Origin: JAVKBW01 sp040222995
GTDB taxonomy: Bacteria; Pseudomonadota; Alphaproteobacteria; UBA8366; Aestuariispiraceae
Direction of reading: 5' to 3'
Length of the DNA stretch: 64,000 nt
Assembly (NCBI GenBank): GCA_040222995.1
Contig: JAVKBW010000097.1
Location: 124,001 to 188,000, forward strand
In this document: positions 44,265-53,181 of the stretch, one piece after another
Layout: each line of letters begins with the position of its first letter
Numbering within the stretch: position 1 is the stretch's first letter
Made by a program: the position numbers and the translations under genes
The notes under the pieces: model-generated
Database searches by the model: none
What the model saw: only the letters and a program-made list of their open reading frames with translations
Told to the model about the DNA's origin: nothing

Positions 44265-45029
44265 ATGCCCGTCGCACTTGTCACCGGGGCCGCGAAAAGG
44301 ATCGGCCGCCATCTCGCCCTCGCCATGGCCGGCGAAGGCCATGACGTTGCAGTTCATTACGGGGGGTCGAAAGACGAAGCGGAAGAAGCGGTGGCGCTGA
44401 TCGGGGCGCAGGGTCGAAAAGCCGCTGCGTTCCAGGCCGATCTGGCTGATGTTGCGGCGCTGGATGCCATGATGGCGGCGATCAACAGGACGCTCGGCCC
44501 GGTCGATTGCCTGATCAACAGTGCTTCGGCCTTCGAATACGATACCCACGACGACTGGACGGTGGACAGGTTCGACTGGCTGCAGGCGGTCAATCTGCGT
44601 GCGCCGCTGTATCTTGCGCAGCGCATGATGCACGATCTGCCGAAGGACCGTACGGCATTGGTGGTCAATCTGCTCGATCAGAAACTGTTCAACCTCAATC
44701 CGGATTTCTTTTCCTACACGATCAGCAAGATGGGGCTGAAGGAAGCGACGCCGCTGCTGGCGCAGGCGATGGCGCCGCGCTGCCGGGTCAACGGTATCGC
44801 CCCGGGGCTGACATTGCGCAGCGGCGACCAGACCGACCGGGAGTTCGCTGCCGTTCATGACAAAATGCCGCTTGGCCGGGGCACAAACCCGGATGACATA
44901 GCCGATGCTTTGCGCTATTTGCTGCACGCGGACGCGGTGACGGGAACGATTATTCCGGTCGATTGCGGCCAGAGGCTGGAATCGATGGATCGGGATATCA
45001 TGTTTATGGATACGGAGTCCGATTCATGA
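44265..45029 (+). CDS. short-chain dehydrogenase, FolM/pteridine-reductase-like
   Basis: A 254-residue SDR oxidoreductase. The NAD(P) site TGAAKRIGRHLA, with Arg typical of NADPH-dependent pteridine reductases, is followed by NSASAFEYD and the catalytic YTISK. The TGAAKRIG start and the neighbouring folB gene (22 bp downstream) suggest a dihydromonapterin/dihydrofolate reductase role in pterin or folate metabolism. The specific substrate is inferred from context. Confidence 0.85.
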   Translation: MPVALVTGAAKRIGRHLALAMAGEGHDVAVHYGGSKDEAEEAVALIGAQGRKAAAFQADLADVAALDAMMAAINRTLGPVDCLINSASAFEYDTHDDWTVDRFDWLQAVNLRAPLYLAQRMMHDLPKDRTALVVNLLDQKLFNLNPDFFSYTISKMGLKEATPLLAQAMAPRCRVNGIAPGLTLRSGDQTDREFAAVHDKMPLGRGTNPDDIADALRYLLHADAVTGTIIPVDCGQRLESMDRDIMFMDTESDS

Positions 45030-45051
45030 ACTGGAGTGTAAGGGGGCCGCA

Positions 45052-45471
45052 GTGCCGGACGATCTCGATATAGTGCACGACGCCGTTTCACGGCGTATCG
45101 CGTCGGACGGCGAATACCGGCGGATTTTCCTGCGTAATCTGGTGGTGAATGTGAATATCGGCATCCACCCGCACGAGATCGGCAAGACCCAGCGCGTGAA
45201 TATCGATGTCGATCTGTATCTCGTGCCGCCAAAAACGCCGTTGAATGACGATATCGACAATGTCCTCAACTATGATTTCGTTACCGAGGAAGTCGAAAAC
45301 CTGACCCGGAACCGGCATATCAATCTGCAGGAGACGCTGGCGGAAGATCTGGTGGATGCCTGCCTTCGCCGCCGTGTCGTCTGGGGTGTGCGGGTGGCGA
45401 TCAGCAAGCTCGACGTTTACGAAAATTGTGGAGCAATCGGTTACGAGATTTTCCGTACCAGAACAGCCTAG
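45052..45471 (+). CDS. folB: dihydroneopterin aldolase
   Basis: A 139-residue FolB enzyme of folate synthesis, splitting dihydroneopterin to 6-hydroxymethyl-dihydropterin and glycolaldehyde. The family pattern is RIFLRNLVVNVNIGIHPHEIGKTQRVNIDVDL, with the substrate-binding Glu, and NVLNYDFVTEEVENL further on. The catalytic region is KLDVYENCGAIGYEIFR. The start is GTG 45052 preceded by AAGGGGG. It has a 25-residue N-terminal extension compared with E. coli FolB. It is probably cotranscribed with the SDR gene. Confidence 0.92.
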   Translation: MPDDLDIVHDAVSRRIASDGEYRRIFLRNLVVNVNIGIHPHEIGKTQRVNIDVDLYLVPPKTPLNDDIDNVLNYDFVTEEVENLTRNRHINLQETLAEDLVDACLRRRVVWGVRVAISKLDVYENCGAIGYEIFRTRTA

Positions 45472-45968
45472 GGTGCGGCGATCCTATTGATTTAACAGCG
45501 CTCTTTCCGACACCGCCAAAAAGCATCCCAAAAAGATTGAAATCCGGCAAAATGCGCTTGACTTGTGCACAGGGAGGGTTCCCGCCCCTTTTGTTATTGT
45601 TTTGAAACAATTTTGTAGCTTTCGTCACGTAATCTTCATCGTTAGTTATATACTTGTTGTTTGAAATCAAAGACTTGCGATCGTTGCGTAAATTTTAGGC
45701 AATATGGTCTAAGCCGCAGAATCACAAGGGTGATCCCTACCTGTAACCAGCCCGTCCCCAGACTTATCCACAAGTATCGTGGATAGTCCTGACAACCTGT
45801 TGCAAATGGTTGAAATTACACGGCAATCGCAGACGTTGAAGACTGCGGCCAGGGCGAGGGGCGGCGGAAACGCAAGGATCGCCGGCAATCGACGGCGGAT
45901 ATGGCATTTGACCTGATCCGCCGCGCTCGCCAGATTCAAACCTGTTAGAACCGTTTCACGGGATCGAT
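45472..45968. other. long AT-rich intergenic region before uvrC
   Basis: A 497-bp gap. The middle (about 45590-45710) is AT-rich and holds the palindrome ATTGTTT-TG-AAACAAT (45596-45611). DnaA-box-like sequences follow at 45764-45785. Short reading frames exist on both strands (45401-45670, 45709-45939) but lack ribosome sites and overlap folB or the repeats. I see no convincing small RNA. Confidence 0.5.
45764..45785. promoter_or_regulatory. DnaA box pair in inverted orientation
   Basis: TTATCCACA (45764-45772) is a perfect DnaA box. A second, imperfect copy on the other strand forms the inverted repeat TATCCAC-N7-GTGGATA (45765-45785). It lies about 185 bp upstream of uvrC. Confidence 0.5.
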
Positions 45969-47891
45969 ATGGAAACGACAGAAACCCTGGATGACTCGCA
46001 GACCGTCGGCGAAAGCGTCCGCAGCGGCGCTGAGGCCATCGCGGGCTATCTGCCGACGCTCAGCCTCGGCCCCGGAGTTTACCGGATGCTGAGTGCGAAA
46101 GGCGACATTCTGTATGTCGGCAAGGCCCGCAGCCTGCGCAAACGGGTTCAGTCCTATGCGCACCCGGCGCGTCAGCCGATACGCATCCAGCGAATGGTGG
46201 CGGAAACCGCGTCGATGGAATTCGTCCATACCCACACCGAAGTCGAGGCCCTGCTGCTTGAATCGAACATGATCAAGCAGCTTCGGCCGCGCTACAATGT
46301 CCTGCTGCGCGACGACAAGACGTTCCCGGATATCCTTATCCGCGCCGACCACCCGTTTCCGCAGATCGTCAAACACCGGGGTTCGCGCAAGGCGAAGGGC
46401 GACTATTTCGGCCCGTTCGCCTCGGCCGGCAGCGTCAACCGCACCATCACCGCTTTGCAGAAAACCTTTCTGCTGCGCAACTGTACCGATTCCGTATTCG
46501 CAAACCGCACGCGGCCCTGCCTGCAATATCAGATCAAACGCTGTTCCGCGCCCTGCGTCGACCGGATCGACGAAGCGGACTATGCCGTCACGGTCGAACA
46601 GGCGAAGGCTTTTCTGGCCGGGCGCAGCCGCGAGGTTCAGGAAAAACTGGCGAGCGAGATGGAACAGGCATCAGAGGCTTTGGATTTCGAGCGCGCGGCG
46701 TCTTTGCGCGACCGTATTCGCGCCATGACCCAGTTGCAGGCGCATCAGGATATCAATGTCGATGGCGTCGACGATGCCGATGTCGTGGCGATCCACCAGA
46801 AGGGCGGCCAATCCTGCGTGCAGGTGTTTTTCTTTCGCGGCGGCCGCAACAACGGCAACCGGGCGTATTTTCCCAGCCACGACAAGTCTGCCGAACCGGA
46901 GGAAATTCTGGCGGCCTTCATCGGTCAGTTCTACGACAACCGGCAGCCGCCGAAGACGATCATGGTCAACATCGCGCCGACCGAACGGGCCCTGCTGGAA
47001 GAGGCGATGACGGTGCGGGCGGAACGCAAGGTGGTTGTCGCCAGGCCGCAGCGCGGCGCCAAGCGGCAATTGATGGAGCAGGCGGAGAACAATGCCCGCG
47101 AAGCGCTGGAGCGGCGTCTGGCGGAAAGCGCCAGCCAGCGCCGGCTGCTTGATGGACTGGCCGAGCGTTTGCGGCTGAACACGGTGCTTGAACGCATCGA
47201 GGTCTACGACAATTCGCATATCGCCGGGCGCAATGCCGTCGGTGGCATGATTGTCGCCGGGCCGGAAGGGTTCATGAAAGCCGCCTACCGGAAATTCAAC
47301 ATCAAGACGCCGGCCCCGGCGTCGAAGGATGCGCCGTCGGAAATCCGTGGCGGCGACGATTTCGCAATGATGCGCGAGGTGCTGACCCGGCGCTTCACCC
47401 GCGCCCTGAAGGAAGACCCGGACCGCGATCTGGGGCAATGGCCCGACCTGGTGATCGTCGATGGCGGCAAGGGACAGCTTGGCATCGCGCAGGACGTGTT
47501 CGACGAGCTCGGTATCGACGATGTCGCTTTGCTGGGTGTTGCGAAGGGTCCGGAACGGGAGGCCGGGCGCGAACGCCTGCATGTACCCGGCCGGCCGGAT
47601 TTTATGCTGGAACCGCGCGACCCCGTGCTGTACTTCCTGCAAAGGTTGCGCGACGAGGCGCACCGCTTTGCGATCGGCGCACACCGGGTCAAACGGGCAA
47701 AAGCAGCCGGGTCGTCACCGCTGGACGATGTGCCGGGTATCGGCGCGAAGCGGAAGAAAGCCTTGCTGCATCATTTCGGATCGGCCAAGGCGGTTGCCCG
47801 CGCCGGGTTGCAGGACCTCGAATCCGTCGATGGCGTTTCGGAAGCTGTCGCGCAGAAGATTTACGATTTTTTTCACACCGAAGCGAATTAA
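45969..47891 (+). CDS. uvrC: excinuclease ABC subunit C
   Basis: A 640-residue UvrC, which makes both incisions in nucleotide excision repair. An N-terminal GIY-YIG nuclease domain (GVYRMLSAKGDILYVGKARSLRKRV) and a cysteine-rich segment (CLQYQIKRCSAPCVDRI) are followed by the UVR domain for UvrB. The RNase H-like endonuclease domain comes next (ERIEVYDNSHIAGRNAVGGMIV; DLVIVDGGKGQLGIA) and the C-terminal helix-hairpin-helix pair is LDDVPGIGAKRKKALLHHFGS. Length is normal. Confidence 0.96.
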   Translation: METTETLDDSQTVGESVRSGAEAIAGYLPTLSLGPGVYRMLSAKGDILYVGKARSLRKRVQSYAHPARQPIRIQRMVAETASMEFVHTHTEVEALLLESNMIKQLRPRYNVLLRDDKTFPDILIRADHPFPQIVKHRGSRKAKGDYFGPFASAGSVNRTITALQKTFLLRNCTDSVFANRTRPCLQYQIKRCSAPCVDRIDEADYAVTVEQAKAFLAGRSREVQEKLASEMEQASEALDFERAASLRDRIRAMTQLQAHQDINVDGVDDADVVAIHQKGGQSCVQVFFFRGGRNNGNRAYFPSHDKSAEPEEILAAFIGQFYDNRQPPKTIMVNIAPTERALLEEAMTVRAERKVVVARPQRGAKRQLMEQAENNAREALERRLAESASQRRLLDGLAERLRLNTVLERIEVYDNSHIAGRNAVGGMIVAGPEGFMKAAYRKFNIKTPAPASKDAPSEIRGGDDFAMMREVLTRRFTRALKEDPDRDLGQWPDLVIVDGGKGQLGIAQDVFDELGIDDVALLGVAKGPEREAGRERLHVPGRPDFMLEPRDPVLYFLQRLRDEAHRFAIGAHRVKRAKAAGSSPLDDVPGIGAKRKKALLHHFGSAKAVARAGLQDLESVDGVSEAVAQKIYDFFHTEAN

Positions 47892-48044
47892 CTGTCCTCG
47901 GAAAACGGGATTGGGGCGGCGATGTGTGTTATGCTTGTAGTCCGACCGAAAGCCGGATTTTCGATCCGGCAGATCTACTCTTTACGCTGCCTTAATTTTA
48001 TCGTCTTTTCCGGCTATACTTTCCCCTACCCATAAAACAGGACG

Positions 48045-49121
48045 TTGATCATTTCTATTATTCCGCAGCATGACGCCAAGGCGTCCGCTCACTCCATTTC
48101 GAACGTCGACCAAAAGACGCCGCGTGAATACGACCCAACCTGGCTGACTCTGGCCCGGCGGCATGCCCGGCCAGGCGCGTGGCGCAGCGCTTCCCAGTTG
48201 TCGATTACCGTGGTTTCGCTGGTGGGGCTGTGGATAGCCATGCTGCTTCTTGTCGAAGAAGCCTACTGGGTGACGCTGCTGCTGGCTGTGCCCGTCGCCG
48301 GGCTTACGGTGCGGCTCTTCATCATCCAGCACGATTGCGGGCACCGCTCGTATTTCAGGTCCCACCGGCTCAATGACCTGGTCGGAACGCTGATCGGAAT
48401 TGTGACCCTGACACCGCATGAATACTGGCGCCGGACCCACAATATCCATCACGCCACGAACGGTAATCTGCAGAAGCGCGGCATCGGCGATATCAGCGTC
48501 CTCACCGTCGCGGAATACACTGCCCTGCCGGGCTGGAAACGTCTGGCCTATCGCCTGTATCGTATGCCTGTCATCATGATGGGGATCGGTCCGATCTACC
48601 TGTTCTGCCTCAAATACCGGTTTCCGCTGGATCTGGTTCGACGGCGCCCGTCGCTACTGATCGGTATCATGGGCACGAATCTCGGCATCGCCGGCTCACT
48701 GGTCGGTCTCGGGCTGAGTTTCGGCTTTGTTGATGTGCTGATGGTGCAACTACCTGTCATCGTGCTGTCTTCGACCGCCGGTGTCTGGCTGTTTTATGTT
48801 CAGCACCAGTTTGAACACACTTACTGGCGCAACGAAAACGACTGGAGCCACAACGAAGCCGCCGTGATGGCCAGCAGCTACTACGATCTGCCGCAACCTT
48901 TGCGCTGGTTTTCAGGCAACATCGGCATCCACCATATTCATCACCTGTCCGCGCGAATTCCGAACTATCGTCTCGGCGCCTGTCTGGCCGATATTCCAGA
49001 CCTGCAGACTCACAACCGAATAGGCCTGCGCGACAGTCTTGACTGCCTCCGCCTCGCGCTCTGGGATGAAGATCAGCAACGCCTGATTTCGTTCAAGAGC
49101 CTGCGTCAGGCGCGTGCGTGA
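48045..49121 (+). CDS. fatty acid desaturase
   Basis: A 358-residue integral membrane desaturase with three histidine boxes that bind the di-iron centre: HDCGH (about residue 92), HNIHH (about 128) and HHIHH (about 294). Four to six hydrophobic helices lie between them (for example LSITVVSLVGLWIAMLLLV). It introduces a double bond into acyl lipids using O2 and an electron donor. The start is a TTG at 48045 after CAGGA; no ATG is available nearby. It is followed after 19 bp by the NYN-domain gene. Confidence 0.88.
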   Translation: MIISIIPQHDAKASAHSISNVDQKTPREYDPTWLTLARRHARPGAWRSASQLSITVVSLVGLWIAMLLLVEEAYWVTLLLAVPVAGLTVRLFIIQHDCGHRSYFRSHRLNDLVGTLIGIVTLTPHEYWRRTHNIHHATNGNLQKRGIGDISVLTVAEYTALPGWKRLAYRLYRMPVIMMGIGPIYLFCLKYRFPLDLVRRRPSLLIGIMGTNLGIAGSLVGLGLSFGFVDVLMVQLPVIVLSSTAGVWLFYVQHQFEHTYWRNENDWSHNEAAVMASSYYDLPQPLRWFSGNIGIHHIHHLSARIPNYRLGACLADIPDLQTHNRIGLRDSLDCLRLALWDEDQQRLISFKSLRQARA

Positions 49122-49140
49122 CCCGACATTTGGAGAAACC

Positions 49141-49968
49141 ATGAACAATAAAAACGCCATCCAGAACATGGCTCTGTATTGCGACTTCGAAAACGTTGCC
49201 CTGGGGGTTCGTGACGCAAAATACGCTGCCTTCGATATCCAGAAAGTGCTGGAGCGGCTGCTGCTCAAGGGCAGTATTGTGGTCAAGAAGGCCTATTGCG
49301 ACTGGGCGCGCTACAAGGACTTCAAGGCGCCGATGCACGAGGCCGCGTTCGAGCTGATCGACATTCCGCATGTCCGGATGACGGGTAAAAACTCCGCCGA
49401 TATCCGCATGGTCGTCGACGCGCTGGACCTCTGCTACACCAAGGAGCATGTCGATACATTCGTGATTATCAGCGGCGACTCCGATTTTTCCCCGCTGGTC
49501 AGCAAGCTTCGGGAAAACAACAAGCTGGTGATCGGAGTCGGCGTCAAGAATTCGACATCCGACCTGCTGACCCTGAATTGCGACGAATTCATCTACTATG
49601 ACGATCTGGTGCGCGACACCGAACAGCCGGCAAAAGCCAAACCCAAACGGCGGGCCACCAAACCGAAGGCTGAAGCCGAAACCGAATCCGGAGACAGCGA
49701 CGACGAGGTGAGGCGGGTTGAGGGGCTGGACCTTGTGATGGAAACGGTCGAGGCGCTTTTCCGCGAACGAGACGAGGAAGACACGGTCTGGGGTTCCATG
49801 GTCAAGCAGACGCTGAAACGCCGCAAGCCGGGATTCAATGAATCCTATCACGGCTATCGCACCTTTGCGAAACTGCTGGAAGACGCGCAGGCGCGCGGGC
49901 TTCTGGAACTGGAACACGACGAGAAATCAGGCGGTTACATCATCACCAGTCTGGCGCACGATGCCTGA
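49141..49968 (+). CDS. NYN-domain (LabA/DUF88) protein with C-terminal OST-HTH-like domain
   Basis: A 275-residue protein. The N-terminal PIN-like NYN domain (about 10-155) has the acidic metal-binding residues in ALYCDFENVA, NSADIRMVVDALD and ISGDSDFSPLV, the layout of RNases such as LabA and MARF1. A charged linker (KPKRRATKPKAEAETES) leads to a C-terminal winged-helix of the OST-HTH/LOTUS type (TVWGSMVKQTLKRRKPGFNESYHGYRTFAKLLEDAQ), an RNA-binding fold. It probably acts on RNA. ATG 49141 follows GGAGAAACC. Confidence 0.85.
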   Translation: MNNKNAIQNMALYCDFENVALGVRDAKYAAFDIQKVLERLLLKGSIVVKKAYCDWARYKDFKAPMHEAAFELIDIPHVRMTGKNSADIRMVVDALDLCYTKEHVDTFVIISGDSDFSPLVSKLRENNKLVIGVGVKNSTSDLLTLNCDEFIYYDDLVRDTEQPAKAKPKRRATKPKAEAETESGDSDDEVRRVEGLDLVMETVEALFRERDEEDTVWGSMVKQTLKRRKPGFNESYHGYRTFAKLLEDAQARGLLELEHDEKSGGYIITSLAHDA

Positions 49969-50006
49969 CGCAGGGTTCTGTTTTCTACGCTGGCGGAATC
50001 CCACCC

Positions 50007-51332
50007 ATGCCTGACGACAAGCGACAGACCGACATCGAAGAGACGTTTTACGCGGCCGAACAAAGCGGGCTGAAGCTCGCGATCAAAGGTCGGCTTGTTG
50101 CCCTGCTGTTGGTCGGGATTTGGTTGATATCGTCGCGCGGCGCCGACAGGGCCGCCGATATTGCCGTGGCGATACTTGTGGTGGCGGCCCTGGGGATCAT
50201 CCACTACGTGGTGATCGGGTCATCGTGGGACCGCAAGTGGGTGAAGTACATCTTCCTCAGTATCGATCTGCTGCTTGTATCCGCCAGCATGGTGGTTCTG
50301 CCGCCCGAGCCTGCGGTCGATCTACCGCAGATATTCATGTTCCGGTTCGATGTCTTTTACTACTATTACATCGTTCTCGCTGTTGCTGCGTTCAGTTTCT
50401 CGCCGGGTCTCGTCCTGTGGTCCGGCGTGCTGGGCGCAGTCGGATGGCTGTCTGCATTCATGTGGGTTCGAAGCGGCATGGTGGCTCCGTTGGAATGGGG
50501 CGATGCCCTTGCCGGTAAAACGAAGGATCAGTTTCTCGACGTTTTCCTGAACGAAAACTTTGTCGCCTCCGGCAGCCGGGTGCAGGAGGCGCTGGTCTAT
50601 CTTGTCGTGGCGATTCTGATTGCCGTCGTCATGCACCGGACGCGGCAAACCGTTCGCCGGCAACTGGAAGCCGAACGGGAAATGGTGACCGTGTCCCAGA
50701 TATTCGGTCAGTTCGTACCCGAGGTCGTCGCCCGGTCGATGATTGAAGACAAGGGGGTTCTGGACCCGGTCGAACGTCAGGCGACGGTGCTTTTTATCGA
50801 TATCGCCGGTTTCACCAGACTTACGGAAAACAAAGGGCCGCGCGGCACGGTGGATATTCTGAACGCGTATTTCGATACAGCGACGGAAATCATCAGCCGG
50901 CAGAATGGTGTTGTGACGCAATTCCAGGGCGATGCGATCCTGGCTGTGTTCAACGTGCCTGTCGAAAACGACGCACATGCGAGATGCGCGTTCGACGCGG
51001 CGGTTGAAATCCTCGAAAAGGTTCGCGCCAGCACCTTTGCCGGTCAGCAGCTTGCTGTTCGCATCGGTGTGAATTCAGGCCCTCTTGTCGCCGGTAATGT
51101 CGGCGGTGGCGGACGCCACAGCTATACCGTTCACGGCGACACGGTTAATCTGGCGGCCCGGCTGGAAGCGTTGAACAAGCAATACGGCACATCGCTGCTG
51201 GTTTCGCAGGCAACCGCGATGCTGCTGAGTGATATCGATCTGCAATGGATCGGCGAGACAGACATCAGCGGATACAGCGGCAAGATCGGCATCTACACAC
51301 TGCCGCAATCCGGCGATTCTGTACCGGGTTAA
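50007..51332 (+). CDS. membrane-bound class III adenylate/guanylate cyclase
   Basis: A 441-residue protein with about six N-terminal transmembrane helices (residues 25-210), a coiled linker (RRQLEAEREMVTVSQIFGQFVPEVV) and a class III nucleotide cyclase domain. Metal-binding aspartates are in TVLFIDIAGFTRL and QFQGDAILAVF. The transition-state Asn/Arg are in GDTVNLAARLEALNK, and VRIGVNSGPLVAGNVGG is also typical. It makes a cyclic nucleotide, probably cAMP. The membrane part suggests control by a membrane or external signal. Confidence 0.9.
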   Translation: MPDDKRQTDIEETFYAAEQSGLKLAIKGRLVALLLVGIWLISSRGADRAADIAVAILVVAALGIIHYVVIGSSWDRKWVKYIFLSIDLLLVSASMVVLPPEPAVDLPQIFMFRFDVFYYYYIVLAVAAFSFSPGLVLWSGVLGAVGWLSAFMWVRSGMVAPLEWGDALAGKTKDQFLDVFLNENFVASGSRVQEALVYLVVAILIAVVMHRTRQTVRRQLEAEREMVTVSQIFGQFVPEVVARSMIEDKGVLDPVERQATVLFIDIAGFTRLTENKGPRGTVDILNAYFDTATEIISRQNGVVTQFQGDAILAVFNVPVENDAHARCAFDAAVEILEKVRASTFAGQQLAVRIGVNSGPLVAGNVGGGGRHSYTVHGDTVNLAARLEALNKQYGTSLLVSQATAMLLSDIDLQWIGETDISGYSGKIGIYTLPQSGDSVPG

Positions 51333-51387
51333 TCCCGTACCGCGTAGGTGAATTTTGTCAGACGGTTCGGGACGGGCCGCAGCGGTG

Positions 51388-52023
51388 CTACCGTTCGTGA
51401 CAGGCCGTCGCATCGGCGGCGGAACATATCCAGCCGAACAGATGGCCTTCGCCTTCAATCAGCCGCAGTGCAGCCTCGTGCAGACCCGGTTCGCTTGCAG
51501 CGCAACAATCGGCGACGGTGAGGCACCAGTAGCCGAGATCAACGGCATCCCGCAGCGTTGAATGGACACAGCACTGGGTGGTCACGCCACACAGGATCAG
51601 ATGGTCGATTCCGGCTGCCGACAGATGCTGGTGCAAACCGGTGTCGTGGAAGGCGCTGAAACCGGCCTTGTCGATGACGGTCTCGCCGGGACGCGGTTTC
51701 AGAACGTCGAGAAAATCGTGGCCCGGCTCGCCGCGAATGAGAAACCGGCCGAGCGGCCCGTCGCGGCCGACATAGTTCAGCGACCGGCGGAAAGCCGATA
51801 CGTCGCTCATGTCGGGCCGGTACCCTTCACGGGTATGGATCACCGTGCAGCCGACAGTGCGCGCCCAGCCGGTCAGCGCCGCGACGCAGGGAACGGTATC
51901 CAGCATCGACTCTCCGTCGCCGGTGAAGAAATCTTTCTGCATGTCGATCACGACAAGTGCTGTCGCCGATGGATCGAACTCGAAAGCGCGGCCGCTTCGG
52001 CAGGGGATCGTCAGGCTGGGCAT
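51388..52023 (-). CDS. isochorismatase-family cysteine hydrolase
   Basis: A 211-residue enzyme with the catalytic triad of the family: Asp in VVIDMQKDFF, Lys in VIDKAGFSAF, and Cys in CGVTTQCCVHST. These are amidases acting on small amides (nicotinamide, biuret, N-carbamoyl compounds). The N-terminal extension and FHDTGLHQHLSAAGIDHLILCG resemble biuret/peroxyureidoacrylate-type hydrolases, but the substrate is not certain. It is a single gene. Confidence 0.87.
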   Translation of the reverse strand: MPSLTIPCRSGRAFEFDPSATALVVIDMQKDFFTGDGESMLDTVPCVAALTGWARTVGCTVIHTREGYRPDMSDVSAFRRSLNYVGRDGPLGRFLIRGEPGHDFLDVLKPRPGETVIDKAGFSAFHDTGLHQHLSAAGIDHLILCGVTTQCCVHSTLRDAVDLGYWCLTVADCCAASEPGLHEAALRLIEGEGHLFGWICSAADATACHER

Positions 52024-52101
52024 GGGGCGGGCTCACCGTTGCTGGAGTGACCGAAAAGGCCAGCGGCAATTCTAGGCGCCGGCCTTTCTGTTTCGCAACG
52101 G

Positions 52102-52536
52102 TCAGCCCTGGTTGATAGCGATTTTCTTCGGGCTCGGTTTGCTCGGCTGAGTCTTGGGAACCCGGATTGTCAAAACGCCGTCCTTGTGGGTGGCGTCGAT
52201 CCGGTCTTCGTCGGCATCCGACGGTAGCCGGAAACTGCGCCGGAACGACCCGTAGGACCGTTCGCTGAAATAGTAGTTCTTTCCGGATTCTTCATGACTG
52301 GATTTCTTTTCACCGGTTACCACCAGCCGGTTGTCATGCGCTTCGATGGAGATATCGTCGTCGCTGACGCCGGGCAGTTCCAGATTGATTTCATAGCAAT
52401 CATCGGAAACAGCGGCATCCGAGCTGGGCGAAAAGAATTCGGCAACCTGTTGGCCGAACTGTCGAACCGGCCGGTAAAAGGTCGACCACCAGTCTGCCGG
52501 GTTCGATGCAATATCAGATTTTTCTACCATATCCAT
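52102..52536 (-). CDS. Hsp20 / alpha-crystallin family small heat-shock protein
   Basis: A 144-residue small heat-shock chaperone. The alpha-crystallin domain runs from about residue 40 (DDCYEINLELPGVSDDDISIEAHDNRLVVTGEKK) to the conserved GVLTIRVPKT. Proline-containing C-terminal tail SKPSPKKIAI supports oligomerisation. ATG 52536 follows CAGGAG. It prevents aggregation of unfolded proteins under stress. No ROSE-type thermometer is clear in the short leader. Confidence 0.92.
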   Translation of the reverse strand: MDMVEKSDIASNPADWWSTFYRPVRQFGQQVAEFFSPSSDAAVSDDCYEINLELPGVSDDDISIEAHDNRLVVTGEKKSSHEESGKNYYFSERSYGSFRRSFRLPSDADEDRIDATHKDGVLTIRVPKTQPSKPSPKKIAINQG

Positions 52537-52781
52537 TGCTCCTGTTACACGGGTTATTGCGATGTCATGCGCAGCATTTGCTGCGTATGGCATGGATGTA
52601 GGTATTGGTTGGCAATATTTGCAGATGGGCATCTGCATCTTTGATCCATGTCAGAATTCGCCGCTGCCCCCGTTCCCTACCTGTGACGGTCGACATATCC
52701 GGCGCCGCGAACCCGTGTCATATACCGGACATGATTGAGTATATGACAGAAGCTGAAGCCCCGCTTTCGAAAGGGTTTTCG

Positions 52782-53081
52782 ATGAAGAAAGATGCGCAGG
52801 AAAGACGCCTGTTCGCGCGTCACCGCGCCATGGCGCCGGCATCCGTGCTGTTCGGCGGCGGCGAGGCGGAATGCGATGTACTCGATATCTCTTCCGGCGG
52901 CGTGCAGATCAAGGGCGACAGCCTGCCGGCCTCCGGCGAAAGGGTTGTTCTGCGGTTCGGTACGATCGGCGAAATTGAGGCGACGGTTGCCTGGCAGCAC
53001 GGCGACCGCTGCGGCCTGCAGTTTCACGGTGACGAAGATGCAATCAACGAACTGGTGATGGCGATCGCGATATACGGATAA
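52782..53081 (+). CDS. PilZ-domain protein
   Basis: A 99-residue single PilZ domain. The c-di-GMP-binding signature RxxxR appears as RRLFARHR and the second motif DxSxxG as DVLDISSGGVQI. It is a likely c-di-GMP effector, in keeping with the HD-GYP phosphodiesterase elsewhere in the window. The start ATG 52782 has AAAGG at good spacing; the frame is open upstream (other ATGs at 52731 and 52743). Confidence 0.85.
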   Translation: MKKDAQERRLFARHRAMAPASVLFGGGEAECDVLDISSGGVQIKGDSLPASGERVVLRFGTIGEIEATVAWQHGDRCGLQFHGDEDAINELVMAIAIYG

Positions 53082-53181
53082 ACCGGGTAACGTAAAACGG
53101 GCAGGTTGTATTACAGCCCGTTGTTCTTCGCCGCCGTCGGGGGTAAAACGACCGGAGGCTTTTCCATCTCTGGAGTAACCG

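Noticed and set aside
41892..44927. A 1011-codon open frame on the minus strand
   Set aside because: It is antisense to uvrB and the SDR gene, both with full family motifs. Its translation is low-complexity and arginine/histidine-rich, as expected from the codon bias of a GC-rich genome.
45401..45670. 89-codon minus-strand frame overlapping folB
   Set aside because: It overlaps a well-supported gene, has no ribosome site and shows no family similarity.
45472..45968. Possible chromosome origin before uvrC
   Set aside because: Only one perfect DnaA box and one weak copy are present. No dnaA, hemE, parAB or gidAB-type neighbours are nearby, so an oriC call is not supported.
47952..47970. Hairpin GCCGGAT-TTTCG-ATCCGGC after uvrC
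   Set aside because: The stem is good but no clear T-run follows, so I do not call it a terminator.
52554..52638. N-terminal extension of the Hsp20 gene
   Set aside because: The frame is open upstream, but ATG 52536 has a good CAGGAG site and gives the normal family length.
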